Below are positions 36,910-44,687 of a DNA stretch of 64,000 nucleotides, one piece after another (position 1 is the stretch's first letter; every line of letters starts with the position of its first letter). Origin of the DNA: Bog-756 sp963828385 (GTDB taxonomy: Bacteria > Actinomycetota > Acidimicrobiia > Acidimicrobiales > RAAP-2). The notes beneath the pieces are model-generated. The model did no database searches. It saw nothing but the letters and a program-made list of their open reading frames with translations, and had not been told where the DNA came from. Where the stretch lies: the NCBI GenBank assembly GCA_963828385.1, contig CAWHEF010000002.1, forward strand, positions 1,922,001 to 1,986,000, given 5' to 3'. A program made the translations under genes and the position numbers.

Positions 36910-37126
36910 GCCTGGGGCGCGGGTCGGTAGGCCTCAAGCATCCCTCAAGTCTGACCGCATCTCTCCGGAGTGTCATCACGATCACAGCAACGCACAGCGT
37001 GTGAACCTGGATGCTTCAAAGTGAAGATGGCTGTGGAGTCCACAGGGTCGGATGCAGTGTCGCTTTGTTCGGATCGGGGTCCACGTATTTGCCGATCACA
37101 CGCTTCAGCCTGTCGTAGAGCCGATC
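36910..37126. other. Intergenic region
   Basis: About 215 bases between the TetR stop and the YihY start, both on the minus strand; no gene seen. Confidence 0.5.
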
Positions 37127-37774
37127 TCAGCCGGCCAGGACGTCGTGCACCGCCTCGCGGAGCAGATCACCCAATTGCTCGTTGGACGTCTTCTCGAATG
37201 CGTCACCGGCCATGAACAGCCCGGCGAAAACGGCACCAAATGAACAGGCCATCCGCACCCGGTCACGGAGCGGGACACGAGGGTCCGAGAGCACGCGACG
37301 AAGCTGATCCTGGATGTCGTCATGTTCGGCGTCGTGCTCCTCCCGGTGCATCTTCTCGAGAGCCGCCTGGTTCCGCTCGTGCATGAGAAAGATCTTGCGC
37401 TGAGCCAGCATCTGACCGACGATCTCGTCGAGCAGTTCCCCCCACAACTCGAGAGTGACCGGATCTTCCGACAACCGACTGAGCGCTCCTTTGCCCAACT
37501 CGTGGAGACGCATGTGGAGAGCCATCAGGATGTCGTCCTTCGAGGCGAAGTGGTAGTAGAGCGCTGCCTTCGTCACACCCAAGCGTTCGGCGATCTCACG
37601 CAGCGAAGTTCCGTCGAACCCCTGCTCCGTGAAGAGGTCGAGAGCCACGTCGAGGATGCGCTGCCTGGTGGAGACGGCCTCGGACGGCGCCGTCCCTCCT
37701 TCACCGGTCTCGTCCGCCTGCGGGCGGGATCCCTCTGTCTTGGCTTGGGCTGGGGCTTGCGTCACGGTCCTCAT
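37127..37774 (-). CDS. TetR-family transcriptional repressor
   Basis: 215 residues. The helix-turn-helix is classic: TRQRILDVALDLFTEQGFDG, TSLREIAERLGVTKAALYYHFASKDD near residues 36-80. An unusually long polar N-terminal tail (about 35 residues) precedes it. The C-terminal ligand domain is all-helical. It is divergent from the DrrAB-type ABC exporter, so it most likely represses it, and itself, from the 100-base shared region and releases DNA when an exported compound binds. Confidence 0.92.
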   Translation of the reverse strand: MRTVTQAPAQAKTEGSRPQADETGEGGTAPSEAVSTRQRILDVALDLFTEQGFDGTSLREIAERLGVTKAALYYHFASKDDILMALHMRLHELGKGALSRLSEDPVTLELWGELLDEIVGQMLAQRKIFLMHERNQAALEKMHREEHDAEHDDIQDQLRRVLSDPRVPLRDRVRMACSFGAVFAGLFMAGDAFEKTSNEQLGDLLREAVHDVLAG

Positions 37775-37799
37775 TCTACGGGTCGGACGACGGTTCTAC

Positions 37800-37829
37800 T
37801 TGACGACAGGTAAGGCACGGACTTACCAT
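37800..37829 (+). promoter_or_regulatory. Promoter of the ABC exporter with overlapping operator
   Basis: TTGACG (37800-37805), an 18-base spacer and TACCAT (37824-37829). The palindrome GGTAAG-7-CTTACC (37809-37827) fills the spacer and the edge of the -10, a typical TetR-family operator position. A second GGTAAG, in the direct repeat cgacaggtaagg, occurs at 37853-37864 just upstream of the ATG. Confidence 0.55.
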
Positions 37830-37873
37830 ACGGCTGGTAGGCCCATACTAGTCGACAGGTAAGGACGCGAAGG

Positions 37874-38890
37874 ATGGCGAATGCCGAATTGATGATCGAG
37901 GCCGAGGGCCTGACCAAACGGTACGGCGAGACTCAGGCCCTGGACGGGGTGGGCTTCTCCGTCCCGGAGGGCTCCATCCTGGGGCTGCTCGGACCGAACG
38001 GCGCCGGCAAGACAACTGCCGTGCGCATCGTGACCACCCTGGCGCTGCCCGATGCAGGCCATGCGACGGTGGCCGGGATCGACGTCGTGGCCCACCCCGG
38101 CGAAGTCCGGCGCCACATCGGCGTCGCGGCCCAAGATGCCACGTTGGACGGGCTCCTGACGGGCCGCCAGAACCTGATCCTCGTCGGGGAGCTCAGCGAC
38201 ATGGGACGCGCCTCATCACGAGCTCGGTCCGCCGAGCTCCTGGCCCGATTCGAGCTCACCGAGGCCGCCGATCGAGTCCTGAAGGGGTACTCGGGCGGCA
38301 TGCGCCGTCGCCTGGACCTTGCAGCCAGCATGATGACGCGACCTCCGGTCCTGTTCCTGGACGAGCCCACGACCGGACTGGACCCGACCAGTCGCCAGCG
38401 CGTGTGGGAGGCCATCCGAGAGCTGACCGGTGCGGGCGTCACGGTGCTCTTGACCACCCAGTATCTCGACGAGGCCGACGCCCTGGCCGATCGCATCGTG
38501 GTCGTTGACCACGGGCGCGTCATCGCGGAGGGCACCCCGCTGGAATTGAAGAAGGCGAGTCGGAGCGCGCATGTCGAGGTGACACTCACCGAAGCTCATG
38601 CCGAAGCCGTCCCGGCCCTCGCTCCTCTCGTCGCCGGTCGGGTTCATGTCAGCGACGGTGGAAAGCGGCTCAGTGCTGCGGTCGACAGTTCGCCCGGATT
38701 GACGACTCTGCTCGTGCGAGCCCTCGACGGTGCGGGAGTGATGGTCGACAACATCGAGGTACGACAACCGTCGCTCGACGACGTCTTCTTCACCCTCACC
38801 GGAGGCCACATCGAAGAAGAGGACGCCGACAAAGTAGTTGGCACCAGTGCAGGCGAGGAGCGGTCCGAACTCGAAGGAGTCAACGCATGA
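37874..38890 (+). CDS. ABC exporter ATPase, DrrA type
   Basis: 338 residues: Walker A GPNGAGKTT near 41-49, Q-loop AAQDATLDGLLTGRQN, signature YSGGMRRRLDLA, Walker B PVLFLDEPTTGLDPTS, and the drug-resistance C-terminal extension EVRQPSLDDVFFTLTGGH. It energises the membrane partner encoded immediately downstream (ATGA overlap). Predicted export of a hydrophobic antibiotic or lipid, controlled by the divergent TetR repressor. Confidence 0.92.
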   Translation: MANAELMIEAEGLTKRYGETQALDGVGFSVPEGSILGLLGPNGAGKTTAVRIVTTLALPDAGHATVAGIDVVAHPGEVRRHIGVAAQDATLDGLLTGRQNLILVGELSDMGRASSRARSAELLARFELTEAADRVLKGYSGGMRRRLDLAASMMTRPPVLFLDEPTTGLDPTSRQRVWEAIRELTGAGVTVLLTTQYLDEADALADRIVVVDHGRVIAEGTPLELKKASRSAHVEVTLTEAHAEAVPALAPLVAGRVHVSDGGKRLSAAVDSSPGLTTLLVRALDGAGVMVDNIEVRQPSLDDVFFTLTGGHIEEEDADKVVGTSAGEERSELEGVNA

Positions 38891-39744
38891 CCACGACCAC
38901 GCTCACCCAAAGGCGGATTGGAGCCACCGACCTCGGCAAGCCCTCAGGGCCGTTGGGCCGCGTCCAGGACGTGTGGGCGATGACCCGCCGCAACCTGGTG
39001 CACATCTCGCGGGAGCCGATGCAGCTCTCGGACGTGACGATCCAACCCGTCCTCTTCACGGTGCTCTTTATCTTCATCTTCGGCGGGGGCATCCCGATTC
39101 CGGGTGGCGGGAGCTACAAGGACTTCGTCCTCGCCGGTCTGCTGGCCCTCAACCTGGTCACCTCCACCATGGGCACCGCAATCGGACTGAGCACGGATCT
39201 GCACGAAGGGATGATCGACAGGTTCCGGACCCTACCGATGTGGCGCGCAGCTGTGCTGGTGGGGCGCTCGATTGCCGACCTCATGACGTCGGTTCTCTGC
39301 GCCGTCATCGTCGCGCTGACTGGGCTAGCTGTCGGGTGGAGGTCTGGTGCCAACATCGGCTCGGTGATCGCTGGCTTCGCGTTGGTGTTGTTCTTCGCCT
39401 ACTCATTGTCGTGGGTTGCAGCCTGCGTAGGGCTCAACAGCAAGAGCCCCGAGTCGGCTGGTTCGTTCGGTTTCATCGTGCTGTTCCCCCTCGCCTTCGT
39501 GTCCAATGCCATGGTCCCCACCCAGCACATGCCGGGTTGGCTGCAGGCGGTAGCGGATTGGAACCCGGTCAGTGCAGTGACGGCTGGTGCTCGTCATCTG
39601 TGGGGCAATCCGAATCCATCCGCCACGATTCAAGCGTGGCCCATGCAGCACCCGGTAGAGGCAGCCCTGATCTGGTCGGTACTCATCTTGGCGGTGGCTG
39701 CACCTTTGGCATCGCACTTCTTCAGACGGCAGACGACCGAGTAG
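38887..39744 (+). CDS. ABC-2 type exporter permease, DrrB type
   Basis: 285 residues with six predicted helices. VWAMTRRNLVHISREPMQLSDVTIQPVLFTVLF is the usual N-terminus, and FIVLFPLAFVSNAMVPTQHMPGWLQAVADWNPVS is the conserved ABC-2 block. It overlaps the ATPase gene by four bases and would form a DrrA2B2-like exporter with it. Nothing downstream belongs to the operon. Confidence 0.92.
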   Translation: MTTTTLTQRRIGATDLGKPSGPLGRVQDVWAMTRRNLVHISREPMQLSDVTIQPVLFTVLFIFIFGGGIPIPGGGSYKDFVLAGLLALNLVTSTMGTAIGLSTDLHEGMIDRFRTLPMWRAAVLVGRSIADLMTSVLCAVIVALTGLAVGWRSGANIGSVIAGFALVLFFAYSLSWVAACVGLNSKSPESAGSFGFIVLFPLAFVSNAMVPTQHMPGWLQAVADWNPVSAVTAGARHLWGNPNPSATIQAWPMQHPVEAALIWSVLILAVAAPLASHFFRRQTTE

Positions 39745-39894
39745 GGCTCCCATGAACGGCGTCCCCACCTTGTGGGTGCCGAAACGTGAAGGTCCAATTG
39801 TTCGGTGGATTGACCAGGAACTACGTACCGAACGGAGCCGCGGTCTCCACCAGGAACCGGGACTGCACATCGAACTCTGCCGGCTCGATGGCGC

Positions 39895-40042
39895 CTACCC
39901 ACTTCCTCCAGCCCGCCGAGCAGTCACTGATCGTCTAAGAGGGCATCCAACGTGGGCGATGAGCTCGCCCAGCCGGTCATTAGTGAAGTTCCAGACGAGA
40001 TCGTCATAGGCGTGAGCGAGGACGTTGCGGAACGCTCCTTGT
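39895..40042 (-). pseudogene. C-terminal fragment of a HepT-type HEPN toxin
   Basis: In one minus-strand frame ending at the TAG 39895-39897, the sequence reads AFRNVLAHAYDDLVWNFTNDRLGELIAHVG. RNVLAHAY is the HEPN RNase/AMP-acceptor motif Rx4HxY of HepT. Everything upstream of this motif is missing: the frame meets a dispersed repeat at about 40042. Intact HepT is about 110-140 residues and is encoded after the MntA antitoxin; a lone MntA gene lies at 46217-46525. Confidence 0.65.
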
Positions 40043-40327
40043 GAAGGCCACCGAGCCGGACATCGGCGAACGATGACTAACCATCATGGCTGGTCACACT
40101 CGCTTCCAAGTGTTCGGTGCGTCGTGAGATCTTTGCCCCGACGCTCCACCCAAGCCGATGGTGGTTCGTTGCAGCTCGGTCCGTGATTAGGCCAGGATGG
40201 GCGGGGAGGGCGGCCTCGTGGGTGTGCGTAAGGGCCCATCAGCGGGCGCTCAACCGGGCGGCTCATACGGGACGCTCCGCCCAACGACCCTGCCTGACGT
40301 GGACCATCACCGCAGGGCGTTCCGCTT
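40038..40327. repeat. Dispersed repeat, copy 1
   Basis: About 290 bases similar to 46608-46967. Shared blocks include gccggacNNcggcgaacgatga near the left end, ctcggtccgt in the middle and the 17 identical bases 40237-40253 = 46875-46891. This copy lacks about 70 bases present in copy 2. No open frame is conserved between them, so it looks like a non-coding relic or a decayed mobile-element end. Confidence 0.75.
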
Positions 40328-40412
40328 TCGGGATGACGGGCTGCCGACGGGGAACGAGCACAGATATCGCGGTCTAGAAGCAAGAGTGAGAGCGCCGTAG
40401 TCTGTTTCCACG

Positions 40413-40676
40413 ATGGACGAGCTCGAATCGCGGCCGGAACGCCAGCTGTCGGTCCGTGGGCGATTGCGACTGGGAGACGCCGGCAGGGAGAGGGCCGTCG
40501 GTGTCTTAAAACGAGCCTTGGCAAAAGGGCAGCTCTCGTCGAATGAATTCGAGGACCGGCTTGGCATTGTCTACGCCGCGACCGTACGGGACGACTTGAA
40601 GCCGGCGCTCGATGACCTCGAGGAATATCAAGCGGTTCGAGCCAATCCCCGGATGTGGCGCTATTGGCTCGATTGA
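40413..40676 (+). CDS. DUF1707 (SHOCT-like) protein
   Basis: 87 residues. LRLGDAGRERAVGVLKRALAKGQLSSNEFEDRLGIVYAATVRDDLKPALDDL is a complete DUF1707 domain, usually a short helical module at the N-terminus of actinobacterial membrane proteins. Here it is alone, with no transmembrane segment after it. ATG 40413. The 3' end overlaps the convergent PNPOx fragment by 16 bases, so it may itself be truncated. Confidence 0.75.
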   Translation: MDELESRPERQLSVRGRLRLGDAGRERAVGVLKRALAKGQLSSNEFEDRLGIVYAATVRDDLKPALDDLEEYQAVRANPRMWRYWLD

Positions 40677-40871
40677 CGTCGCCGGCTTCCTAACTCTGGC
40701 TGGATCCGTTCGTACTCCTCGCCGGCGATCAGGAAGTAGCAGCGGCCGGCAAAGCGGTGCCCCTTGCGGCGGATGGGATCGACGACATTGACCTCGACGT
40801 TGGGGTTGTGTGCCAGGTTGGCGACGGTGCCCGGCGAAGGCAGATGCAGGAACACGAGCTGTTCCTCGCCC
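40661..40871 (-). pseudogene. Fragment of a pyridoxamine-5'-phosphate-oxidase-like flavoprotein
   Basis: LVFLHLPSPGTVANLAHNPNVEV, then NVVDPIRRKGHRFAGRCYFL, is the core FMN-binding strand region of small PNPOx-like proteins (intact about 130-150 residues). An in-frame TAG precedes it at about 40872, and the N-terminal strands are absent; the C-terminus is also short. Upstream in the same frame an unrelated 55-codon segment precedes the TAG. Probably a broken gene. Confidence 0.6.
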
Positions 40872-41044
40872 TAGACGCGGCCCTCCGGTACCAGCACGCC
40901 ACCGTCGACCGTGACCATGCGCTGGCCGCTGCCCTGGCCGAGCTCAGCCGCAAGGCCGACATCGTCCCGCTGCGTCCGCACGATGTCGCGCGCCAACCCC
41001 AGAAGATCGGCATCGAGATCTCGACGACTTTCATGCACTCAGGC

Positions 41045-41606
41045 CTCCTCTATCATCGCCGGTGACCTGTTCACCGTCGAGTCGATCCGGCTGAAACCCT
41101 GCACGTACTTTTCTCCATCGACCTGCATACCCGGCGTGAACCGCTCGGCGGGGCGACCGAAGGTCCGGCCAACCTTGCCTGGCGCAACCAGATCGCTCGC
41201 AACCTCTCCGAGGTTCGGGAGGACCGATCGGAACGGATCCCCTTCCTCGTCCACGACCGTGACAAGCGTTTCGGAGCGGCGTTCGACGAGGTCTTCAAGG
41301 CTGACGGCGTCGAGATCATCCGAACGCCCTGGCGAGCCCCCAAGGCGAACGCCTATGCCGAACGATGGATCCGCACTGTACGGCAGAGTACCTTGATCGC
41401 GTCATGGTGCTGGGCGCTCGTCACCTCGAGCAGGTGCTTTCGACCTGTGTGAAGCACTACAACGAAGAGCGGCCGCACCGGGGCCTCGAACTGAATCCGC
41501 CGGGTGTTCACCACCCTTTAGGGTTATCAGCTCCGAGCCGAGCGAGATCAAGCGCCGCGATCTCCTCGGCAGACTCATCCACGAGTACTACCGGAAGGCT
41601 GCCCGA
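41045..41606 (+). mobile_element. Transposase (integrase-core/DDE) remnant with frameshifts
   Basis: Across three frames the pieces read FTVESIRLK; LHVLFSIDLHTRREPLGG, HDRDKRFGAAFDEVFKADGVEIIRT and AERWIRTVRQ; DRVMVLGARHLEQVLSTCVKHYNEERPHRGLEL; then EIKRRDLLGRLIHEYYRKAA. These are in order in the C-terminal part of rve-type IS transposases, with the DDE residues in DRD and AERW. At least three frameshifts, and the 5' half is missing. Inactive. Confidence 0.8.
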
Positions 41607-42092
41607 GCGCGACGGTGGCGGTTCCGCCGGCCCGCGGGCCAGCGACATCGGCGCTTCTCCCGCAGAACAGAGGATCGAAGCACGTCTGCGCGCCGATCTG
41701 CCTCTGCAAGCATTCACCGACCGTCTGACGATTGCCCCATAGATAACAATCACATCCACTCGGTCGTCACCGATTTACGAGTGGCACCCTTCACGAACCG
41801 CCGGAAACCGCCATCAAATCGCCGGATTGCGGTCCTCAGTCACCCGCCGCCGGCAGTCGACCATGAAGCCCGCCTCACAGATCCTTCACATCTAAGTGAT
41901 AATCAGTGCCGGTAGGGCGTCCGCCGCTGCCACCCTCGATGGTCGAGTGGACACAGCAGTTTCCAGCAAGGACCAGCCAACGAGATTCTGCGAGAACGAC
42001 AACAGGCGCTCCGTCCCTCCCTACCGGCACCGGACTGGCGCCGAGGTCGAGTGATTGGAATCACAAAGCCACAAGAGCTCATCGAAAGGGTC
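41607..42092. other. Intergenic region
   Basis: About 490 bases between the dead transposase and the SGNH hydrolase. Part may be an eroded IS end. No gene or clear repeat was found. Confidence 0.45.
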
Positions 42093-43193
42093 ATGATGGG
42101 AAAGGTACGTGCAACCGTCGTCGCTGCAGCGATAGTGGTGATTGCCGGCATCTCCGTACTGGCCACGCCAAGCCGTGCCGTGGGCGCCAGTGAACCGGCA
42201 CCGGAGTACTACATCGCGCTGGGTGCCTCCCTCGTGACCGGCACCGGGTCAACAGGGGGAGCCGACTACGTCAACGATCTGCTCGCCTACGCCCAGCCCC
42301 TCGTCCCGGGACTCCAGGTCGAAAACCTCGGGTGCGGCGGGGAGACGACGACGACCATGCTGCACGGTGGTCATTGCACCAAGTACACGACCGGCAGCCA
42401 GCTGGGTGACGCCGAGGCCTTCCTGAAGGACCATCCCGGGCAGGTGGCCTTTGTCACTATCGACATCGGCGCCGACGACGTCTTGGGGTGCGCGCCGGGC
42501 GGAGTCATCGACGTGGCGTGTTTCGAGAATGGCCTGTCCCAAGTTGAGGCGAATCTGCCCCAGATCGTCACCGGGCTGCGATCGGCCGGCGGCACCGTTC
42601 CCATCGTGGGCATGACTTACTACGACCCGTACCTGGCGTTCTGGCTCAACGGCACCACTGGGCAGCAGCAGGCCCATGAGAGCGTGAAGCTGGTCAAGCA
42701 ACTGAACGGCGTCCTCCAGTCGGACTACGCCGAGGACGGTGTGAGCGTGGCCTCGGCCTTCAAGCAATTCGACACGTCCGACTTCAAGAACTCTTCTACC
42801 TGGGAAGGCCAGCAAGTGCCCGCCAATGTCGCCACCATTTGCAACTGGACGTGGATGTGCACGCCGGGCGGGCCGACGATCCACGCGAACAATACCGGCT
42901 ATGCCCAGCTTGCTGATGCGTTCGAGAAGGCTCTTGTCGTTCCGCCGACCGTCTCGGGCTCGCCTCCGGAGGGCACGGTTGGCCAGCCCTATTCCTTCGC
43001 CTTCTCGGTGAGCGGCATCCCGGCGGCTAATGTGCGCCACGAAGGCCCGCTCCCCAAGGGGCTGCGGCTCTCCAAGCAAGGCGTCCTCACCGGAGTGCCA
43101 TCCCGCCCGGGGACCTATCCATTCACGGTGAAGGTCTCGAACAAGGGTGGGGCCGTCTCCGCCACAGAATCCATCGCTGTCGCGCCCGCCTGA
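42093..43193 (+). CDS. Secreted SGNH/GDSL hydrolase with a C-terminal Ig-like domain
   Basis: About 366 residues. A signal peptide (MMGKVRATVVAAAIVVIAGI...ATPSRA) is followed by SGNH blocks: YYIALGASLVTGTG (Ser nucleophile), ENLGCGGETT, DIGADDV and a late His in PTIHANNTGYAQLADA. Residues about 290-366 (PPTVSGSPPEGTVGQPYSFAFSV...LPKGLRLSKQGVLTGVPSRPGTY) form a putative-Ig/He_PIG domain, common in secreted binding modules. Predicted extracellular esterase or lipase. Starts 42093 or 42096 both follow a GAAAGGG site. It is one of few intact genes in this region. Confidence 0.85.
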   Translation: MMGKVRATVVAAAIVVIAGISVLATPSRAVGASEPAPEYYIALGASLVTGTGSTGGADYVNDLLAYAQPLVPGLQVENLGCGGETTTTMLHGGHCTKYTTGSQLGDAEAFLKDHPGQVAFVTIDIGADDVLGCAPGGVIDVACFENGLSQVEANLPQIVTGLRSAGGTVPIVGMTYYDPYLAFWLNGTTGQQQAHESVKLVKQLNGVLQSDYAEDGVSVASAFKQFDTSDFKNSSTWEGQQVPANVATICNWTWMCTPGGPTIHANNTGYAQLADAFEKALVVPPTVSGSPPEGTVGQPYSFAFSVSGIPAANVRHEGPLPKGLRLSKQGVLTGVPSRPGTYPFTVKVSNKGGAVSATESIAVAPA

Positions 43194-43223
43194 TAGGCAA
43201 CATGATCCTTCGAGAAGGGCGCG

Positions 43224-43381
43224 TCAGGCCGGGGCCTCGTCCGCCAGGTACTCCGTGCCGTGCCCCAGTCGCAGCCAGCCTCCCGGGCGATGTCCGCCCA
43301 GGTGGCTCCGGCCGCTCTGAGCGACCGATAGGCGCGCAAATCCATCCATTCCTCCTCGGAGAGCAACATGGTGTCGGTCAT
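43224..43381 (-). mobile_element. IstA-like transposase N-terminal remnant
   Basis: SEEEWMDLRAYRSLRAAGATWADIAREAGCDWGTAR is the helix-turn-helix start of an IS21-type IstA transposase. A one-base loss then shifts into YLADEAPA and a stop at 43224-43226. Intact IstA has more than 400 residues; only about 50 remain. The start at 43381 is approximate. Confidence 0.65.
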
Positions 43382-43478
43382 CCTCCTGGGCTGCTCGGTT
43401 CGCTTCCTTGCAGTCCGGAGGATGGCCAGCACTGACGATCAACTGGTGGACCGTCGGCTCGCCGACCGACACACAGGT

Positions 43479-43520
43479 CGTACGGGGCTCCGACATATCA
43501 GCCCGTACGTACTCCGACAT
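43479..43520. repeat. Terminal direct repeats of the IstA-type element
   Basis: cgtacggggctccgacat (43479-43496) and cgtacgtactccgacat (43504-43520) form two spaced direct repeats just upstream of the IstA remnant. Several short repeats at each end are typical of IS21-family termini. Confidence 0.55.
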
Positions 43521-43691
43521 CTGAGGTTGTACACCCACGGCGCCGTCCAAGTTCGCCGAGCAAGGCTCTTCAACGAAGCTGGACCCTCAAAGATAGTGGC
43601 CTCGAAGTTCGGGGTAGGTCACATCAGCTACGTCTCACGCTGTCTCGGCCGATGTTCTTGGAACGTGAAGGGTGGATCGGGATCGCGCCGT

Positions 43692-44168
43692 TCAGACGTC
43701 ACCCCCACGATGAGGAGGTTCCGGGTCCTCGGCTGGCGGCGACTTGGCCAGGAACCCGATCTGTATCGTCTGCCATCCCTTCGGAGTACTGCCTGATGTT
43801 GAGTACGCTCGGCGCGTCCAACCAGGCAGCGGCACCTCGCGTAGACGGCCCTCCTTGAACATCCACAGGCCGAAGGTCTCCTCATCGTTCCAGTTGATCA
43901 GGACCTGCAAGCCGGCCGGGTCCTCCCACGGGAGTGATTCCAAGTCGGCAAGCAGAGCTGGTCGGTTGAGGTGGTTGAAGGCACCGACCCATACCTGGCA
44001 CTCGGGCCCCTTGCCGTTACCGACCCAGAGATCGGACGGGTCCCCGTCGGTGATGCAGGTGAAAGCGCCCCGCCACTGCCGAGAGTCATCCCGCCGGGTG
44101 AGCGGCTCCATGACCTCCAGGTCGGACATCCACGCCGAGAGGACGATCACGCTCGAGATCGAGCTCAC
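43692..44168 (-). CDS. Hypothetical protein, second gene of a coupled pair
   Basis: About 158 residues from GTG 44168, or about 145 from ATG 44129. Soluble, Trp-rich: QVWVGAFNHLNRPALLADLESLPWED, LQVLINWNDEETFGLWMFKEGRLREVPLPGW. No domain recognised. Its start overlaps the stop of the 79-residue gene (GTGA), so both are translated together. The fold might be beta-rich; possibly an immunity or antitoxin-like partner, but nothing in the sequence proves this. Confidence 0.55.
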   Translation of the reverse strand: MSSISSVIVLSAWMSDLEVMEPLTRRDDSRQWRGAFTCITDGDPSDLWVGNGKGPECQVWVGAFNHLNRPALLADLESLPWEDPAGLQVLINWNDEETFGLWMFKEGRLREVPLPGWTRRAYSTSGSTPKGWQTIQIGFLAKSPPAEDPEPPHRGGDV

Positions 44169-44404
44169 ACGGCGATATCCAGAATCTTGAGTCCCCGTTC
44201 GGCGACCAGGCGGATGTGATCCAAGCGATGGCAGCTCTCGAGTTTCTGCGGCATGCGGTTCAGGGGCAAATTGTGAGGCGCCGCTAATCGCGTCTCGAGG
44301 TGCCAGGCGATCTCGTACATGGCCGTCAAAGCCACCGTGCCCAACACCGTGTCGTTGTCCTCGGCCCGTTCGAAACGCACGGATTTGGCCAGCACTAGCT
44401 GCAT
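44165..44404 (-). CDS. Hypothetical 79-residue protein, first gene of a coupled pair
   Basis: ATG 44404 is preceded by AAGGAG with six bases spacing, a near-ideal ribosome-binding site. The protein is MQLVLAKSVRFERAED with LGTVALTAMYEIAWHLETRLAAPHN in the middle and a basic C-terminus (SCHRLDHIRLVAERGLKILDIAV). One amphipathic or weakly hydrophobic helix is possible at 22-38. No family recognised. It is followed by the 158-residue gene through a GTGA overlap. Confidence 0.6.
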   Translation of the reverse strand: MQLVLAKSVRFERAEDNDTVLGTVALTAMYEIAWHLETRLAAPHNLPLNRMPQKLESCHRLDHIRLVAERGLKILDIAV

Positions 44405-44687
44405 GACCCTCTCCTTCTCGGACGTCCGTCAGCCTGCCATGGCCGGGCCCCTTTCCCTGCATTCAAGTGCAATGGGCGGGATACCAGTCTTACTTCTCAC
44501 CAAGCTCGTAGCCCGAGTCCACCACTGCCGCCAGGAAAGCGTTGAATGGTGGCGAAGAGCGGAACCCGGGGCGAACCCCGCGTCGAAGAACGGCGACTAG
44601 CAGATGATGGCGAAGGGACGGGCGGGCGTGGGTTCGGCGTCCTGTGCGGACATGGCGGGTCCTCACCATGTGGGCCCTGGCGATCGA
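44405..44687. other. Intergenic region
   Basis: About 280 bases between the serpin stop and the start of the coupled pair, all on the minus strand. Only the AAGGAG site just upstream of 44404 was recognised. Confidence 0.45.

Noticed and set aside
40757..41065. 102-codon plus-strand frame over the PNPOx fragment
   Set aside because: It is antisense to the recognisable FMN-binding motif and runs into the transposase relic; evidence is too weak for a gene.
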